This document shows positions 26,149 through 35,259 of a stretch of 64,000 nucleotides of DNA, piece after piece; within the stretch, counting starts at the first letter, position 1; the number at the start of each line of letters is the position of its first letter. The notes beneath the pieces were generated by a model, which was given only the letters and a program-made list of their open reading frames with translations, was not told the origin of the DNA and made no database searches. Position numbers and translations under genes: made by a program. Source of the stretch: Tabrizicola_A aquatica (GTDB lineage: Bacteria > Pseudomonadota > Alphaproteobacteria > Rhodobacterales > Rhodobacteraceae); NCBI GenBank assembly GCA_965194375.1, contig CBDAEL010000007.1, one strand, 5' to 3'.

Positions 26149-26583
26149 ATGTGGTCTGAAATTTCTGTGCTTTCGGGAATGTTTCTGGCGGCCTTTCTGG
26201 CCGCCACCCCAATTCCCATGCAGTCAGAACTGGCCTTTATCGCCTTGGCGGCAAGCGGCTGGTCGATCACAGCCCTTGTGATCGTGGCCAGCCTTGGCAA
26301 CATCCTTGGATCCTGTGTGACCTATGCCGCAGGCCGTGGCCTTGGCGGCCTTGGCCTTTGGCGCTGGTTTCGTCTGCCACCCGAAAAGATGGCGCGGGCC
26401 GAAACATGGTTCGCACGCTGGGGCCGCTGGTCGCTTTTGCTGTCTTGGCTGCCCGGCGGTGATCTGTTGGTGCTGCTCGCCGGGACCTTGCGGATGCCGC
26501 TTTTGCCCTTCATTGCGCTGATCACACTGGCCAAGACGGGGCGCTATGTTGCTTTGGCAATGGCAACCAACGCCGCACTTTGA
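26149..26583 (+). CDS. YqaA family (DedA/SNARE-associated-like) membrane protein
   Basis: A 144-residue membrane protein with four hydrophobic segments, starting ISVLSGMFLAAFLAATPIPMQSELAFIALA and containing SLGNILGSCVTYAAGRGLG and SWLPGGDLLVLLAGTLRMPL, the latter matching the YqaA/DedA signature around the Gly-Asp pair. DedA relatives act in membrane lipid flipping or proton-linked homeostasis. The function of YqaA is unknown. It starts 51 bases after the NYN gene on the same strand. Confidence 0.85.
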   Translation: MWSEISVLSGMFLAAFLAATPIPMQSELAFIALAASGWSITALVIVASLGNILGSCVTYAAGRGLGGLGLWRWFRLPPEKMARAETWFARWGRWSLLLSWLPGGDLLVLLAGTLRMPLLPFIALITLAKTGRYVALAMATNAAL

Positions 26584-26652
26584 CACAATCCCCTCTAGAC
26601 CAAAGCCGCGCGACGCCTTAGCTCTGTGCTGCCCCCTCTCAAAGGTGACACC

Positions 26653-27606
26653 ATGAGCCTGCCGCCCCTGACCCTTTACCTTGCCGCGCCGCGTGGCTTT
26701 TGCGCTGGTGTAGACCGCGCGATTAAGATCGTCGAACTGGCGATCGAGAAATGGGGCGCGCCGGTCTATGTGCGCCATGAGATCGTGCACAACAAATTCG
26801 TCGTTGACGGGTTGCGCGCCAAGGGCGCGGTCTTTGTCGAAGAGTTGGACGAATGCCCGACGGACAGACCTGTCATCTTTTCGGCCCATGGCGTGCCCAA
26901 GGCCGTTCCAGCCGAAGCGGCCAGCCGCAACATGATTGCCGTCGATGCCACCTGCCCCCTTGTCACCAAGGTGCATAACGAGGCGGCCCGGCATTTTGAA
27001 AACGGCATCCAGATGATCATGATCGGCCACGTGGGCCACCCCGAGGTGATCGGAACCATGGGTCAGTTGCCGCCCGGTGAGGTGCTTTTGGTTGAAACCA
27101 CCGAGGATGTCGCCAAGCTGAGCGTGCGGGATGAAAGCAAACTTGCCTTCATCACTCAGACGACCCTTTCGGTGGATGACACGGCCGAAATCGCCCTTGC
27201 CTTGCAAGCCCGCTTTCCCAAGATCATTGCGCCTGCCCATGATGATATATGCTATGCCACCACCAACCGGCAGGCGGCGGTCAAGGCGATTGCGCCAAAA
27301 ATCGACGCGCTTTTGGTGATCGGTGCGCCGAACTCGTCCAACTCCAAACGGCTGGTCGAGGTCGGCAGCGCGGCGGGCTGCGGTTATAGCCAGTTGATCC
27401 AGCGGGCAACCGACATTGACTGGCGCGCGCTGGACGGCATTGGTGCGGTTGGCGTGACCGCCGGGGCCTCGGCGCCTGAGCTGTTGGTCAATGAGGTGAT
27501 CGACGCGTTCAAAGCGCGCTTTGCCACCACGGTGGAGCTGGTGGAAACCGCGCAGGAACATGTGGAATTCAAAGTGCCGCGCGTGCTGCGCAGCGCCGAA
27601 ACCTGA
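26653..27606 (+). CDS. ispH: 4-hydroxy-3-methylbut-2-enyl diphosphate reductase
   Basis: A 317-residue IspH. The three iron-sulfur Cys are in LAAPRGFCAGVDRA (Cys17), VDATCPLVTKVH and DDICYATTNRQ; the substrate-binding His are in VRHEIVHNKFVVD and IGHVGHPEV. It makes IPP and DMAPP in the last MEP-pathway step using a [4Fe-4S] cluster. The ATG at 26653 follows AAAGGTGACACC; a longer frame from 26626 is less likely. Confidence 0.96.
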   Translation: MSLPPLTLYLAAPRGFCAGVDRAIKIVELAIEKWGAPVYVRHEIVHNKFVVDGLRAKGAVFVEELDECPTDRPVIFSAHGVPKAVPAEAASRNMIAVDATCPLVTKVHNEAARHFENGIQMIMIGHVGHPEVIGTMGQLPPGEVLLVETTEDVAKLSVRDESKLAFITQTTLSVDDTAEIALALQARFPKIIAPAHDDICYATTNRQAAVKAIAPKIDALLVIGAPNSSNSKRLVEVGSAAGCGYSQLIQRATDIDWRALDGIGAVGVTAGASAPELLVNEVIDAFKARFATTVELVETAQEHVEFKVPRVLRSAET

Positions 27607-27689
27607 TCACGCATCGCTCATCGTTGTCTGCGACACTCTTCGCGCGGGCCACCCGACGAGACGCCGAAGGCGCCCGAGGAGGCCCGTCG

Positions 27690-28064
27690 TCAGCCCATGG
27701 TTTCCAGACAATGCCGCCGAAACGCGCGCTTGAGCATGTCCAACTCAGCGCGTAACAGATCCACCTCGGCGCGAAGGTCATCCTCCATCGCCACCCCGGT
27801 GATGATGGTGAAATGCTGCAGCTTTTCGCCCGTCGCCGCATCGCGGATCAAAAAAGTCTGAACGCCCTCGCTGAGCAACTCGACCGGCACCGGCACGCGA
27901 ACCAGCCATTCCCCCTCGCGCTCTGGCACAACCGACACCGTCACCCCCGCCACGGGTTTTTCCAGATGCTGGACATCAAGCACCGGTTCTACGGGGCTGC
28001 CCGCCAGCACGCCCTCCCAGACACCGGCGCGAATGCGGGTTTTGGTCAGGGTCAATTCGGTCAT
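27690..28064 (-). CDS. Conserved hypothetical protein
   Basis: A 124-residue protein starting MTELTLTKTRIRAGVWEGVL, with a beta-rich body (GVTVSVVPEREGEWLVRVPVPVELL, QTFLIRDAATGEKL) and a C-terminal coiled-coil-like helix (AEVDLLRAELDMLKRAFRRHCL). I recognise the type from Rhodobacterales genomes but no function. It lies 8 bases after the DUF6478 gene on the same strand, so the two probably form an operon. The 83-base gap to ispH holds a GC-rich imperfect palindrome between convergent genes. Confidence 0.65.
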   Translation of the reverse strand: MTELTLTKTRIRAGVWEGVLAGSPVEPVLDVQHLEKPVAGVTVSVVPEREGEWLVRVPVPVELLSEGVQTFLIRDAATGEKLQHFTIITGVAMEDDLRAEVDLLRAELDMLKRAFRRHCLETMG

Positions 28065-28072
28065 CATCGGCC

Positions 28073-28846
28073 TCACAGTTCCGCACGGGGACGGCGCGAG
28101 AAGGTGACATCGCGCAAGATCACCTGATTCATCTCTGGCCCCTCAAAGATCAGGTCCACCCACAACCGTTCGACGCGCTTTTCGTTCATCTTGGAATAGG
28201 CGAGGTCAAATTCCACCATCACCTCTTCCTCGTTCAGCGGCAATTCACGCACGATCTGTTCGACGTTCGGCCCGTGCTTGATGTTCAACCGCGCGAAAAT
28301 CTCCAGCGGCTTCTCCATTTCCACGATCACATCCATCCGCAACAAATGCTTTTGCCGCAGACCGCGCGCGGCCTCTTCGGGCAGGTCCAGCACCAAGGAC
28401 AGGAAGGATCCGTCAAAGCGAAACACGTCCATGCGAAAGCCAAAGGGCGCGATATCGGCCTCACGGGTGTTGCGAATCTGGCGAACCGTCAACTCGCTGC
28501 GGCGGCAATCATGAAAGATCGTGGCACCGGGATAGACTTCGGCCTTGTTCGGCACAGATGAAAAGCCCGGCACCGGGATTGCCCCTTTCCACAGATTGGG
28601 GCGCCAAGCCCAATCGGTCCCCATCGGCTTGCGGATGATGTTTGACCCGATGACCGGCAAGGCAAGCCGATGTTCGGCTTCGTGGATAACACGGTCCAGA
28701 TTGCGGCGCAGCGCACGGGCCCGCGCGCGCATGCCACGCAGCGATTCCAGATCGGTAGAGTTGGCCACGTCTCCGGCCTGCGCCCAGCGCCGCAGGACCC
28801 TTTTGTGCAGGACCCTGTCGAAAAACTTGCTGACCACCCCAGCCAT
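28073..28846 (-). CDS. DUF6478 family protein
   Basis: A 257-residue soluble protein: basic N terminus (FFDRVLHKRVLRRW), a helix rich in Arg (MRARARALRRNLDRVIHEAEHRL), then a beta-rich domain with GTDWAWRPNLWKGAI, GATIFHDCRRSELTVRQIRNT and RLWVDLIFEGPEMNQVILRDV. It fits DUF6478, a Rhodobacterales family of unknown function. The start is uncertain: ATGs at 28846, 28876 and 28897 are in frame, none with a strong ribosome-binding site; I chose 28846 because the conserved part starts there. Confidence 0.7.
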   Translation of the reverse strand: MAGVVSKFFDRVLHKRVLRRWAQAGDVANSTDLESLRGMRARARALRRNLDRVIHEAEHRLALPVIGSNIIRKPMGTDWAWRPNLWKGAIPVPGFSSVPNKAEVYPGATIFHDCRRSELTVRQIRNTREADIAPFGFRMDVFRFDGSFLSLVLDLPEEAARGLRQKHLLRMDVIVEMEKPLEIFARLNIKHGPNVEQIVRELPLNEEEVMVEFDLAYSKMNEKRVERLWVDLIFEGPEMNQVILRDVTFSRRPRAEL

Positions 28847-28976
28847 TCTAGCCCAATCTACGTCTTGTAAAAGCATAGAGGCAAAATTGTTGCCCAAATA
28901 GAAACGAATCGCTTATCGCCTGAAATGGTTAATGAGTTGGCGGGGTCCGGTCCACGGGAATATCGCGCAGGGCCTG

Positions 28977-29561
28977 TCAAAGCCGGTTGGCACGTTGCAG
29001 CGACGCGATGGCACGATCCAAAACCTCACGGCCTGACTCGCTTGCAAGGGCGTTGTCGCCCGCAGCCCTAACAGAAACCGACACCAGCCGACCACGCGTG
29101 CCCATGATCGCACGCCAATAGTCCGGGCCGCCACGCTCTTGCAGACGCATGACAAAGATTTCCCCGGTCTCCCCCGTCGAGCGCGCCTCAAGCACACGCA
29201 CAGCTGAGGCTTCGCCACTGGCCGAAAGGGTCGCCCGTCCTTCGTCCGAGGTAAAGAAGGCCGCAAGTTCTTCGCCTCCCGCCAGCATGACACCGGCTGA
29301 ACCTGGTGCGCCCACAGAAACGCTGATCAAGGCTGGCGCGACCGGGCTGTTCTGCCGGCAGCGCCCGATCAGATAGATGCCACTGTCTGCGGTTTCCCGA
29401 CTGGCCTTTGCGTCCATGCAATAGCCTGTGGGCGCATCAATGGTGAATCCCCCCTGCAACACTGGTCGCGCAGCGCCTGCACCAAAACCTAAGCCCTCAA
29501 CGCAGCCCAGCAGGATCAGTCCACCTGCCAAAAGCGCCCATATCGGATGTTTCAATCTCAT
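28977..29561 (-). CDS. Putative lipoprotein
   Basis: A 194-residue protein with an N-terminal lipobox LLGC (Cys20) after a hydrophobic stretch (WALLAGGLILLGC), so it should be lipid-anchored in the envelope. The mature part contains a few conserved-looking segments (GGFTIDAPTGYCMDAKAS, IYLIGRCRQNSPVAPALISVSVG, ALASESGREVLDRAIASL). I do not recognise a family with known function. It stands alone: the neighbouring DUF6478 gene is 130 bases away and the M23 gene is divergent. Confidence 0.7.
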   Translation of the reverse strand: MRLKHPIWALLAGGLILLGCVEGLGFGAGAARPVLQGGFTIDAPTGYCMDAKASRETADSGIYLIGRCRQNSPVAPALISVSVGAPGSAGVMLAGGEELAAFFTSDEGRATLSASGEASAVRVLEARSTGETGEIFVMRLQERGGPDYWRAIMGTRGRLVSVSVRAAGDNALASESGREVLDRAIASLQRANRL

Positions 29562-29748
29562 GCCCCGCCACTGCTGCCCTGACGCAGCCGTGCAGCCGCT
29601 CTTTTCTGGTCAGGCAGGCTAATCCAGCACGCTTTGCCACAACAAGCGGGCAGGCACGAGATTTTCAAACCGTTGCCGCCTTGCGCCGTTTGGGGCTTTG
29701 ACCTTGGCCAATGCGGCATGCAACACAGGCATCAAAGGGAGAAACACC

Positions 29749-30639
29749 ATGACACGCGCCGCCAAGATCTCTGCCGCACTGACCGGAAAGGCCGATCTTT
29801 ACGCCGCCCTGCGCGGGCTTGCGGCACAACTGCCAGACCTGTCGCTGACCGAGGTGCTGGCCGCAGCGCCAAAGCATGAGGCCGCACGGTTGCGTGGCGT
29901 GGATCAGGGGTTGCTGCGCGCGGTGATCCGGCGCGGCCAAGGTCTGCCTGCGGCGGCGATAGAACCAGCGCTGCGCCAGTATCTCACACAGGCCAAGGTA
30001 TCGCCGCTTTTCCTGCCCGCCATCAGCGAAGGACCCAGCCTTGCCCTGCTGACGCGCGGTGAGCATCCCGACATGCCCGCCTTTTCTGACCGCACCTTTG
30101 ACGCTTGGTTTGCTGCCAAGGGCGTGCCTTACGGTCTGGGCAGCTATGGCGAGAAACGCTCGGTTTATGCCACCGACCAATTCGCCGACAGCGCCAGCCC
30201 GGAACGGCGCACCTATCACCTTGGGATTGATGTCTTTGCCCCAGCGATGACGCCGGTTTATGCCCCGCTGCCCGGCAAAGTGGCCTTTGTCACCTATAAC
30301 GCCGATCCTTTGGACTACGGCCACACGCTCATTCTAGAACACGAGGCAGAGGATGTGACCTTCCACACGCTCTATGGCCATCTGGCCGAAACACTGCCGG
30401 GCCTGTGCAAGGTGGGCGATACCGTGGCGGTGGGTCAGTTGATTGCCCATCTGGGTGACTGGCACGAAAACGGCGGTTGGGCGGCGCATATCCATTTCCA
30501 GATCATGGCCGATATGCTGGAACAGACCGACGGAAACTTCTTTGGCGTCGGCCATGAAAGCCTTTGGGACGTCTGGCAATCCATCTGCCCAGACCCCAAT
30601 TTGATCTTGCGCTTGGCGCCTGAACGGTTTCGGGTCTGA
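29749..30639 (+). CDS. M23 family metallopeptidase
   Basis: A 296-residue LytM/M23 protein. The zinc ligands are in YHLGIDVFAP (H-x3-D), and in HIHFQIM (HxH), with LYGHLAE between them, so the site is complete. There is no signal peptide; it is probably cytoplasmic or exported by another route, which is odd for a peptidoglycan hydrolase. The N-terminal ~130 residues are helical with no family known to me. The ATG at 29749 follows AAAGGGAGAAACACC. In related genomes such genes sit next to aminotransferases, which I do not see here. Confidence 0.8.
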   Translation: MTRAAKISAALTGKADLYAALRGLAAQLPDLSLTEVLAAAPKHEAARLRGVDQGLLRAVIRRGQGLPAAAIEPALRQYLTQAKVSPLFLPAISEGPSLALLTRGEHPDMPAFSDRTFDAWFAAKGVPYGLGSYGEKRSVYATDQFADSASPERRTYHLGIDVFAPAMTPVYAPLPGKVAFVTYNADPLDYGHTLILEHEAEDVTFHTLYGHLAETLPGLCKVGDTVAVGQLIAHLGDWHENGGWAAHIHFQIMADMLEQTDGNFFGVGHESLWDVWQSICPDPNLILRLAPERFRV

Positions 30640-30783
30640 CGTCCATGACAGGCGGCAAGTTCGTTTCCGCGCCATGAACGATCCGCGCAATTACCCCGGA
30701 TAGAACGCACCCGCGCCCCGTTCCTGCCCGATTTCGAGGTCAATAACAGTCCATCTGCCCACTCTGCTCGCTTGGGGAAACAA

Positions 30784-31689
30784 ATGGACCGACTGACTGA
30801 AATGGAAGCCTTTGCCACGGTCGTAGACCAAGGCGGCTTCACCGACGCCGCCAAAAAGATGGGGATTTCGAAATCTGCCGTTTCGAAACACGTCTCGGCG
30901 CTGGAGGCCCGCCTTGGCGCGCGCCTCTTGAACCGCACCACCCGCCGCGTCTCACCGACCGAGATCGGCCTTGCCTATTACGACCGCGCCCGCCGCGTGC
31001 TGAACGACGCGGGCGAGGCCGACGCGCTGGTCACTTCGATGCAATCCGCGCCTTCGGGCCTTTTGCGCGTCTCGGTGGCCACTGATTTCGGCGTAAACCT
31101 TTTGTCCCCCATTCTGGGCGACTTCCTGCTGGAATACCCCGATATCACTGTCAACATGGTGCTGAACAACCGCTATGTGGAACTGATCTCGGAGGGTTTC
31201 GATCTGGCCATTCGGGTTGGAGAGCTGGAGGACAGCTCGCTGCGCGCCCGCAAGCTGACCGAAACCACCCGCCGCATGATCGCCTCGCCGTCCTATTTCC
31301 ATAAATATGGTCGGCCGTTGAAGATTGACGATCTGAACGATCACAAGCTGCTGCATTATTCCAATCAGGCCAACGGCAACGTCTGGAAGCTGACCGCACC
31401 TTCAGGCGAAAAGCGTCAGGTCCGCACGGCTGGCTGGCTCACGGTCAACGACGGCCAATCGCTTTTGAACGCGGCTGTGTCCGGCCTCGGCATCGCCTAT
31501 CTGCCCTCGTTCCTTTATGCCGATGCGATGAAAGACGGTCTGGTGGAGGAGGCTATTCCGGGCCTTCCGGTTGAAACCCTTGGCATCTATGCGGTTTACC
31601 CGCCGGGCCGCTTTACCCAGCCCAAAGTTCGCGCCTTCATCGACTTTCTGGCGCGCCGTTACATCGACAAAGGCCCTGACCTGTGGTGA
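30784..31689 (+). CDS. LysR family transcriptional regulator
   Basis: A 301-residue LysR regulator of the AaeR/DmlR-type subgroup. The N-terminal winged helix is MDRLTEMEAFATVVDQGGFTDAAKKMGISKSAVSKHVSALEARLG (helix-turn-helix around residues 17-45); the effector domain has LLRVSVATDFGVNLLSPIL and AVYPPGRFTQPKVRAFIDFLARRY. The start ATG follows GGGGAAACAA. The target is unknown; the M23 gene upstream runs in the same direction and is unlikely to be controlled divergently. Confidence 0.9.
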   Translation: MDRLTEMEAFATVVDQGGFTDAAKKMGISKSAVSKHVSALEARLGARLLNRTTRRVSPTEIGLAYYDRARRVLNDAGEADALVTSMQSAPSGLLRVSVATDFGVNLLSPILGDFLLEYPDITVNMVLNNRYVELISEGFDLAIRVGELEDSSLRARKLTETTRRMIASPSYFHKYGRPLKIDDLNDHKLLHYSNQANGNVWKLTAPSGEKRQVRTAGWLTVNDGQSLLNAAVSGLGIAYLPSFLYADAMKDGLVEEAIPGLPVETLGIYAVYPPGRFTQPKVRAFIDFLARRYIDKGPDLW

Positions 31690-31721
31690 CGGCCTAACCC
31701 CGCCCCACAATGGCGCCATTC

Positions 31722-32741
31722 TTAACGCTCAAGCAGTTCGGTCGAGGTCACCATGACCTCGACCCTTCTGTTTTGGCGCCGACCTTCTTCGGTCAGGTTG
31801 GTGACACGGGGGGCCAGCGGGCCGATGCCCTCTACCTGCACCTGATCTGGCACAACCCCTTGGATCGACAGCAAGGCCTGCCGCACACTTTCAGCGCGCA
31901 ACCGCGACAGACGGAGGTTTGCCTCAAATCCCCCCGATGCGTCGGTATGCCCGACAAGCATAACCTTTCGGCGCGGATCAGTAGCCAGCCAGCCAGCAAG
32001 TTGCACCACCGATTCATATTGCCCGGTTGAAAGACTGGATGAACCGGGTTCAAAGACAAGATCAGCCATCACCATCGAGAGGCCAGACTCAAGACCCGCG
32101 ATCAGCGAAGGCGCGGCCATCGGCGTCGCCGTCTCACCAAGATCGGTGACAAGTTTTGGTGGATCACCCGCAACAAGCGGCGTCGTAACCTCTGGAGTGG
32201 TCAACCTCCCTGCGTCACGCGCCACTCGCATGACTTGCACGAACCCGATCTGACCCGCGCGGCTGACCAACACGGCCAAGTCCTCTGCCGCGCCGCGCCG
32301 GGCGGACAGATATCGAAAATCGCTAAGATTCACATGCATGTCAGGCTCGGGTAGCACATCAAGGCCATAGCGAAAATCAAACCCGCCACAAACCTCGGTC
32401 TCGCAGTCAAAGATCACCGCAAAGCCCGCTGTGGCCAATTGCTCTTGCAGGATCTGCATCAATTCCAGCGTCGAGCCATTCTCTAGGGGCACCCGATAGG
32501 CCGTGATTTCCACCGCGCCCTCAACCCGCTCAGTCGGCAAGGTTCCATTTGCATAAGGCCCAATCGGCAATTGCAGCGATGACATCGCTTCGGCACGACC
32601 GGCGGTCGTTTCGGTCAAGGGGGGAAAGGCCAAATCAAGCGCTCGTGCCTGCGGCGCGAGGCCCCAAAGCGCCAGCGTTGCACAGACCACCCCAACCCGG
32701 GTAGGCGACCCTGTCAGCCCGTCAAGAAACGCCATTATCAT
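31722..32741 (-). CDS. OmpA family protein
   Basis: A 339-residue envelope protein. An N-terminal signal peptide ends near PQARA, a ~190-residue central region of unknown fold follows, and the C terminus (from about residue 220) is an OmpA-like peptidoglycan-binding domain with VMLVGHTDASGGFEANLRLSRLRAESVRQAL and RQNRRVEVMV. It probably links envelope and murein. The first ATG choice (32741) follows AAGGGCTCTGC; an ATG two codons further on is equally possible. It is convergent with the LysR gene and 19 bases from the GNAT gene on the same strand. Confidence 0.82.
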   Translation of the reverse strand: MIMAFLDGLTGSPTRVGVVCATLALWGLAPQARALDLAFPPLTETTAGRAEAMSSLQLPIGPYANGTLPTERVEGAVEITAYRVPLENGSTLELMQILQEQLATAGFAVIFDCETEVCGGFDFRYGLDVLPEPDMHVNLSDFRYLSARRGAAEDLAVLVSRAGQIGFVQVMRVARDAGRLTTPEVTTPLVAGDPPKLVTDLGETATPMAAPSLIAGLESGLSMVMADLVFEPGSSSLSTGQYESVVQLAGWLATDPRRKVMLVGHTDASGGFEANLRLSRLRAESVRQALLSIQGVVPDQVQVEGIGPLAPRVTNLTEEGRRQNRRVEVMVTSTELLER

Positions 32742-32760
32742 GCAGAGCCCTTGGAAGAGG

Positions 32761-33468
32761 CTATCGTTGCCGGTAGTGATAGCGCCCAACTGGCCTCATG
32801 CCCATCCGCGCATAAAGTGCGCGGGCCGGGCCATTGGCTTCGGTCACCACCAAGCCAAGAGTATCAGCCCCTTGCGCCCCGGCCCATCCCGCCGCCGCGC
32901 GCAGCATATCCTGCGCGGAACCTTGCCGACGCAGGGCAGGCACGACCTCCAGCGCATGCAGCATAGCCTGCCGCCCATGACAGGCGATAAAGGCCACGCC
33001 AGAGGCACGATCATTGGCCCGCCCGAGGATCACCGCTTTGGCCCCGTCAACCCGCTCCATCACCGCAAGCCGCGCCGGGCCGATCCCGGCATCAGCCCAG
33101 ATCTGCCGCGCAATCTGCATCGGCGGCCAATGGGGAAAGGTGGTCATCCGGCGAGGACCCTCGCCGATTAGGTCCGCCACGGGCGCTTCATAGGCGATGA
33201 CGGGATCAACCACCCGATAACCACGCGCCACCAAGGCCTCATCCAGCGCGCCATCCCCTGCCCGGATCAAGAACAATGGATCCACGCCCATTTCGGCCTC
33301 GGCCAGGGTCAGATCCTCTTGCTGCCAAGGGCCTTCGACCGTTGCCGCCGAAACCCGCTTGCCCCCACCTTTTCCCTCACGCAAGAGGAACGGGCCGCAG
33401 GGATGACACGCGGCAGGGGGCCAAGTGGCCTCCATCACTTCGGCGAGGGTTTGCGGATCCATGCTCAT
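32761..33468 (-). CDS. GNAT family N-acetyltransferase
   Basis: A 235-residue acetyltransferase. The C-terminal half has the acetyl-CoA motif LEVVPALRRQGSAQDMLRAAAGWAGAQGA and a final GLVVTEANGPARALYARMGMRPVGRYHYR. The N-terminal half (with EAPVADLIG and a WPPMQIARQIWADAGIGPARLAVME stretch) looks like a degenerate second GNAT domain. The substrate is unknown. The start overlaps the stop of the CinA-like gene as ATGA, so the two are cotranslated. Confidence 0.82.
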   Translation of the reverse strand: MSMDPQTLAEVMEATWPPAACHPCGPFLLREGKGGGKRVSAATVEGPWQQEDLTLAEAEMGVDPLFLIRAGDGALDEALVARGYRVVDPVIAYEAPVADLIGEGPRRMTTFPHWPPMQIARQIWADAGIGPARLAVMERVDGAKAVILGRANDRASGVAFIACHGRQAMLHALEVVPALRRQGSAQDMLRAAAGWAGAQGADTLGLVVTEANGPARALYARMGMRPVGRYHYRQR

Positions 33469-34184
33469 CCGAACAACGCGCAGAGCCGGGTCATTGCCTG
33501 ATCCAGCCGCCCCGGATCGGTGCCCCGGATCACCAAATTGGTGCCGTAAACCCCATTGGTGTTGAACGGATAGCTGCCCATCTGCAAATCGGGGAATTCG
33601 CCCGCCAAGGCCCCGAAGTCGGCGGCAATCTCGCCCTCACCCCGGTTCACCCGCAAAGACTGGCTCAGAAGCGGTGCCCCGCCGGTAAGCTTGGGCAGAA
33701 CACTTGCCACCATGGCCTGAAAGATCGACGGCACGCCGGCCATGACATGGACATTGCCCAAGGTGAAGCCGGGTGCTGTGGAGATCGGATTTTCGATCAA
33801 CACCGCCCCATCGGGAATGCGTGCCATACGTTGACGCGCCTCGTTGAAGGGCAGCCCCTGCCGCTCATAATGCGCGCCCAAAAGGGCCATGGCGTCGGCT
33901 CGGTGGGTGATCGGCGCGCCAAAGGCCGCCGCAATCGCATCGGCGGTGATGTCATCATGGGTGGGACCGATGCCACCGCTGGTGAACACATTGTCATAAG
34001 CCGCGCGCAGGGCATTCACCGCAGCAACGATTGCTTCATGTTCATCGGCCACCACCCGGACTTCGGCCAACCGGATCCCGATCCGCGTCAGTTCGCCGGC
34101 CAGATAATGCATATTGCTGTCACGGGTCCGACCGGACAGGATTTCGTCGCCGATGACCAGCATCGCAGCGGTGGGGTTGGACAT
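33465..34184 (-). CDS. Molybdopterin-binding / CinA N-terminal-like protein
   Basis: A 239-residue protein of the MoCF-binding CinA branch: AAMLVIGDEILSGRTRDSNMHYLAGEL, then DNVFTSGGIGPTHDDITADAIAAAFG, and later ISTAPGFTLGNVHVMAGVPSIFQAM. It lacks the C-terminal amidohydrolase domain of full-length CinA, like many alphaproteobacterial forms. Such proteins may bind molybdopterin or hydrolyse nucleotides such as ADP-ribose; the role here is unknown. It is divergent from map across 112 bases. Confidence 0.85.
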   Translation of the reverse strand: MSNPTAAMLVIGDEILSGRTRDSNMHYLAGELTRIGIRLAEVRVVADEHEAIVAAVNALRAAYDNVFTSGGIGPTHDDITADAIAAAFGAPITHRADAMALLGAHYERQGLPFNEARQRMARIPDGAVLIENPISTAPGFTLGNVHVMAGVPSIFQAMVASVLPKLTGGAPLLSQSLRVNRGEGEIAADFGALAGEFPDLQMGSYPFNTNGVYGTNLVIRGTDPGRLDQAMTRLCALFG

Positions 34185-34296
34185 GACGCGCCTCCTTGGC
34201 TTTCCTCAGGGTATAGCCCTGCGCCGGGGCAAGGCAAACCCCTCTGGCCAAGAACCGACGCTTGGCCTATCTAGGCGCAGAACCGGAGAAAGACTG

Positions 34297-35103
34297 ATGG
34301 ACGACACCCGTGGCCGCGTGACCAAAGACGGCATCCGTATCTATGAGGACGCGGATTTTGCCGGCATGCGCACAGCCGGTCGGGTGGCCGCTGAAATTCT
34401 CGACATGATGGGCCCGATGGTGGAACCCGGTGTCAGCACGGCCGCGCTAGATGACTTCATCCGGGAAGAGATCGTGCGGCGTGGCGTGGTGTCGGCCACC
34501 ATCGGTTACAAAGGTTACCAGCACGCGAGCTGTATTTCGGTCAACCACGTGGTCTGCCATGGCATTCCGGGGGGCAAAGTGCTGGCCGATGGTGACATTC
34601 TGAACATCGATGTCACAGTCATCGTGGATGGCTGGTTCGGGGACACCAGCCGCATGTATGTGGCCGGCACCGCCCCGCGAAAAGCCGAACGCCTGATCGA
34701 AGTGACCCACGAATCCCTGATGCGCGGGATTGCGGCCGTGAAGCCCGGGAACACCTTCGGCGACATCGGGTATGCCATTCAGGCCTATGTCGAAGCCAAC
34801 CGCATGTCGGTTGTGCGCGATTTCTGCGGCCACGGCCTTGGCCGAGTGTTCCACGCGCCGCCGAATGTCCTGCACTATGGCCGCCCCGGCAAGGGTGCGG
34901 TGCTGGAAGAGGGCATGTTCTTCACCATCGAACCCATGGTGAACCTCGGCCGCCCAGAAACCAAGACGCTGGCCGATGACTGGACGGCGGTCACCCGCGA
35001 CAAGTCGCTCTCGGCGCAGTTCGAACATTCCATCGGCGTGACCGCGACAGGCTGCGAGATCTTCACGCTCTCGCCGGCAGGTAGATTCTTCCACACCCGC
35101 TGA
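34297..35103 (+). CDS. map: Methionine aminopeptidase, type I
   Basis: A 268-residue type I enzyme. Metal ligands are visible: Asp in NIDVTVIVDGWFGDTSRMY (two Asp), His in FCGHGLGRVFH, Glu in FTIEPMVN and Glu in SAQFEHSIGVT; the substrate His is in SVNHVVCHG. It removes initiator Met. The ATG at 34297 follows ACCGGAGAAAGACTG; a frame that opens at 34114 is only an unstopped leader. It may mature the SRAP protein at 40652-41308, which needs Cys2 exposed. Downstream lies a pair of inverted repeats. Confidence 0.96.
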   Translation: MDDTRGRVTKDGIRIYEDADFAGMRTAGRVAAEILDMMGPMVEPGVSTAALDDFIREEIVRRGVVSATIGYKGYQHASCISVNHVVCHGIPGGKVLADGDILNIDVTVIVDGWFGDTSRMYVAGTAPRKAERLIEVTHESLMRGIAAVKPGNTFGDIGYAIQAYVEANRMSVVRDFCGHGLGRVFHAPPNVLHYGRPGKGAVLEEGMFFTIEPMVNLGRPETKTLADDWTAVTRDKSLSAQFEHSIGVTATGCEIFTLSPAGRFFHTR

Positions 35104-35147
35104 AGCGCCCAAAGCAGGCGCGTCGAGTCGTTCCGGCGCTCTTTGCT

Positions 35148-35231
35148 TTCATCTTGGTCTAAATACTCCCCGCGGAGCGTTCGGCATCGGCCATAGGAGC
35201 CTCCGGCGGGAGTATTTTTGCCAAGATGAAA
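35148..35231. repeat. Inverted pair of extragenic repeats (copies B and C)
   Basis: Copy B (35148-35176: TTTCATCTTGGTC, TAAATACTCCCCGCGGAG) and copy C (35199-35231: CTCCGGCGGGAGTATTT, TTGCCAAGATGAAA) face each other and could form a long stem of over 25 bp with a ~22-base loop. They lie between the convergent map and dnaE2 genes, so a bidirectional terminator role is plausible. The whole map-dnaE2 gap (156 bases) is made up of these copies and short flanks. Confidence 0.75.
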
Positions 35232-35259
35232 TTATGGGCCGTCTGGTGTTTTGAGGGGG

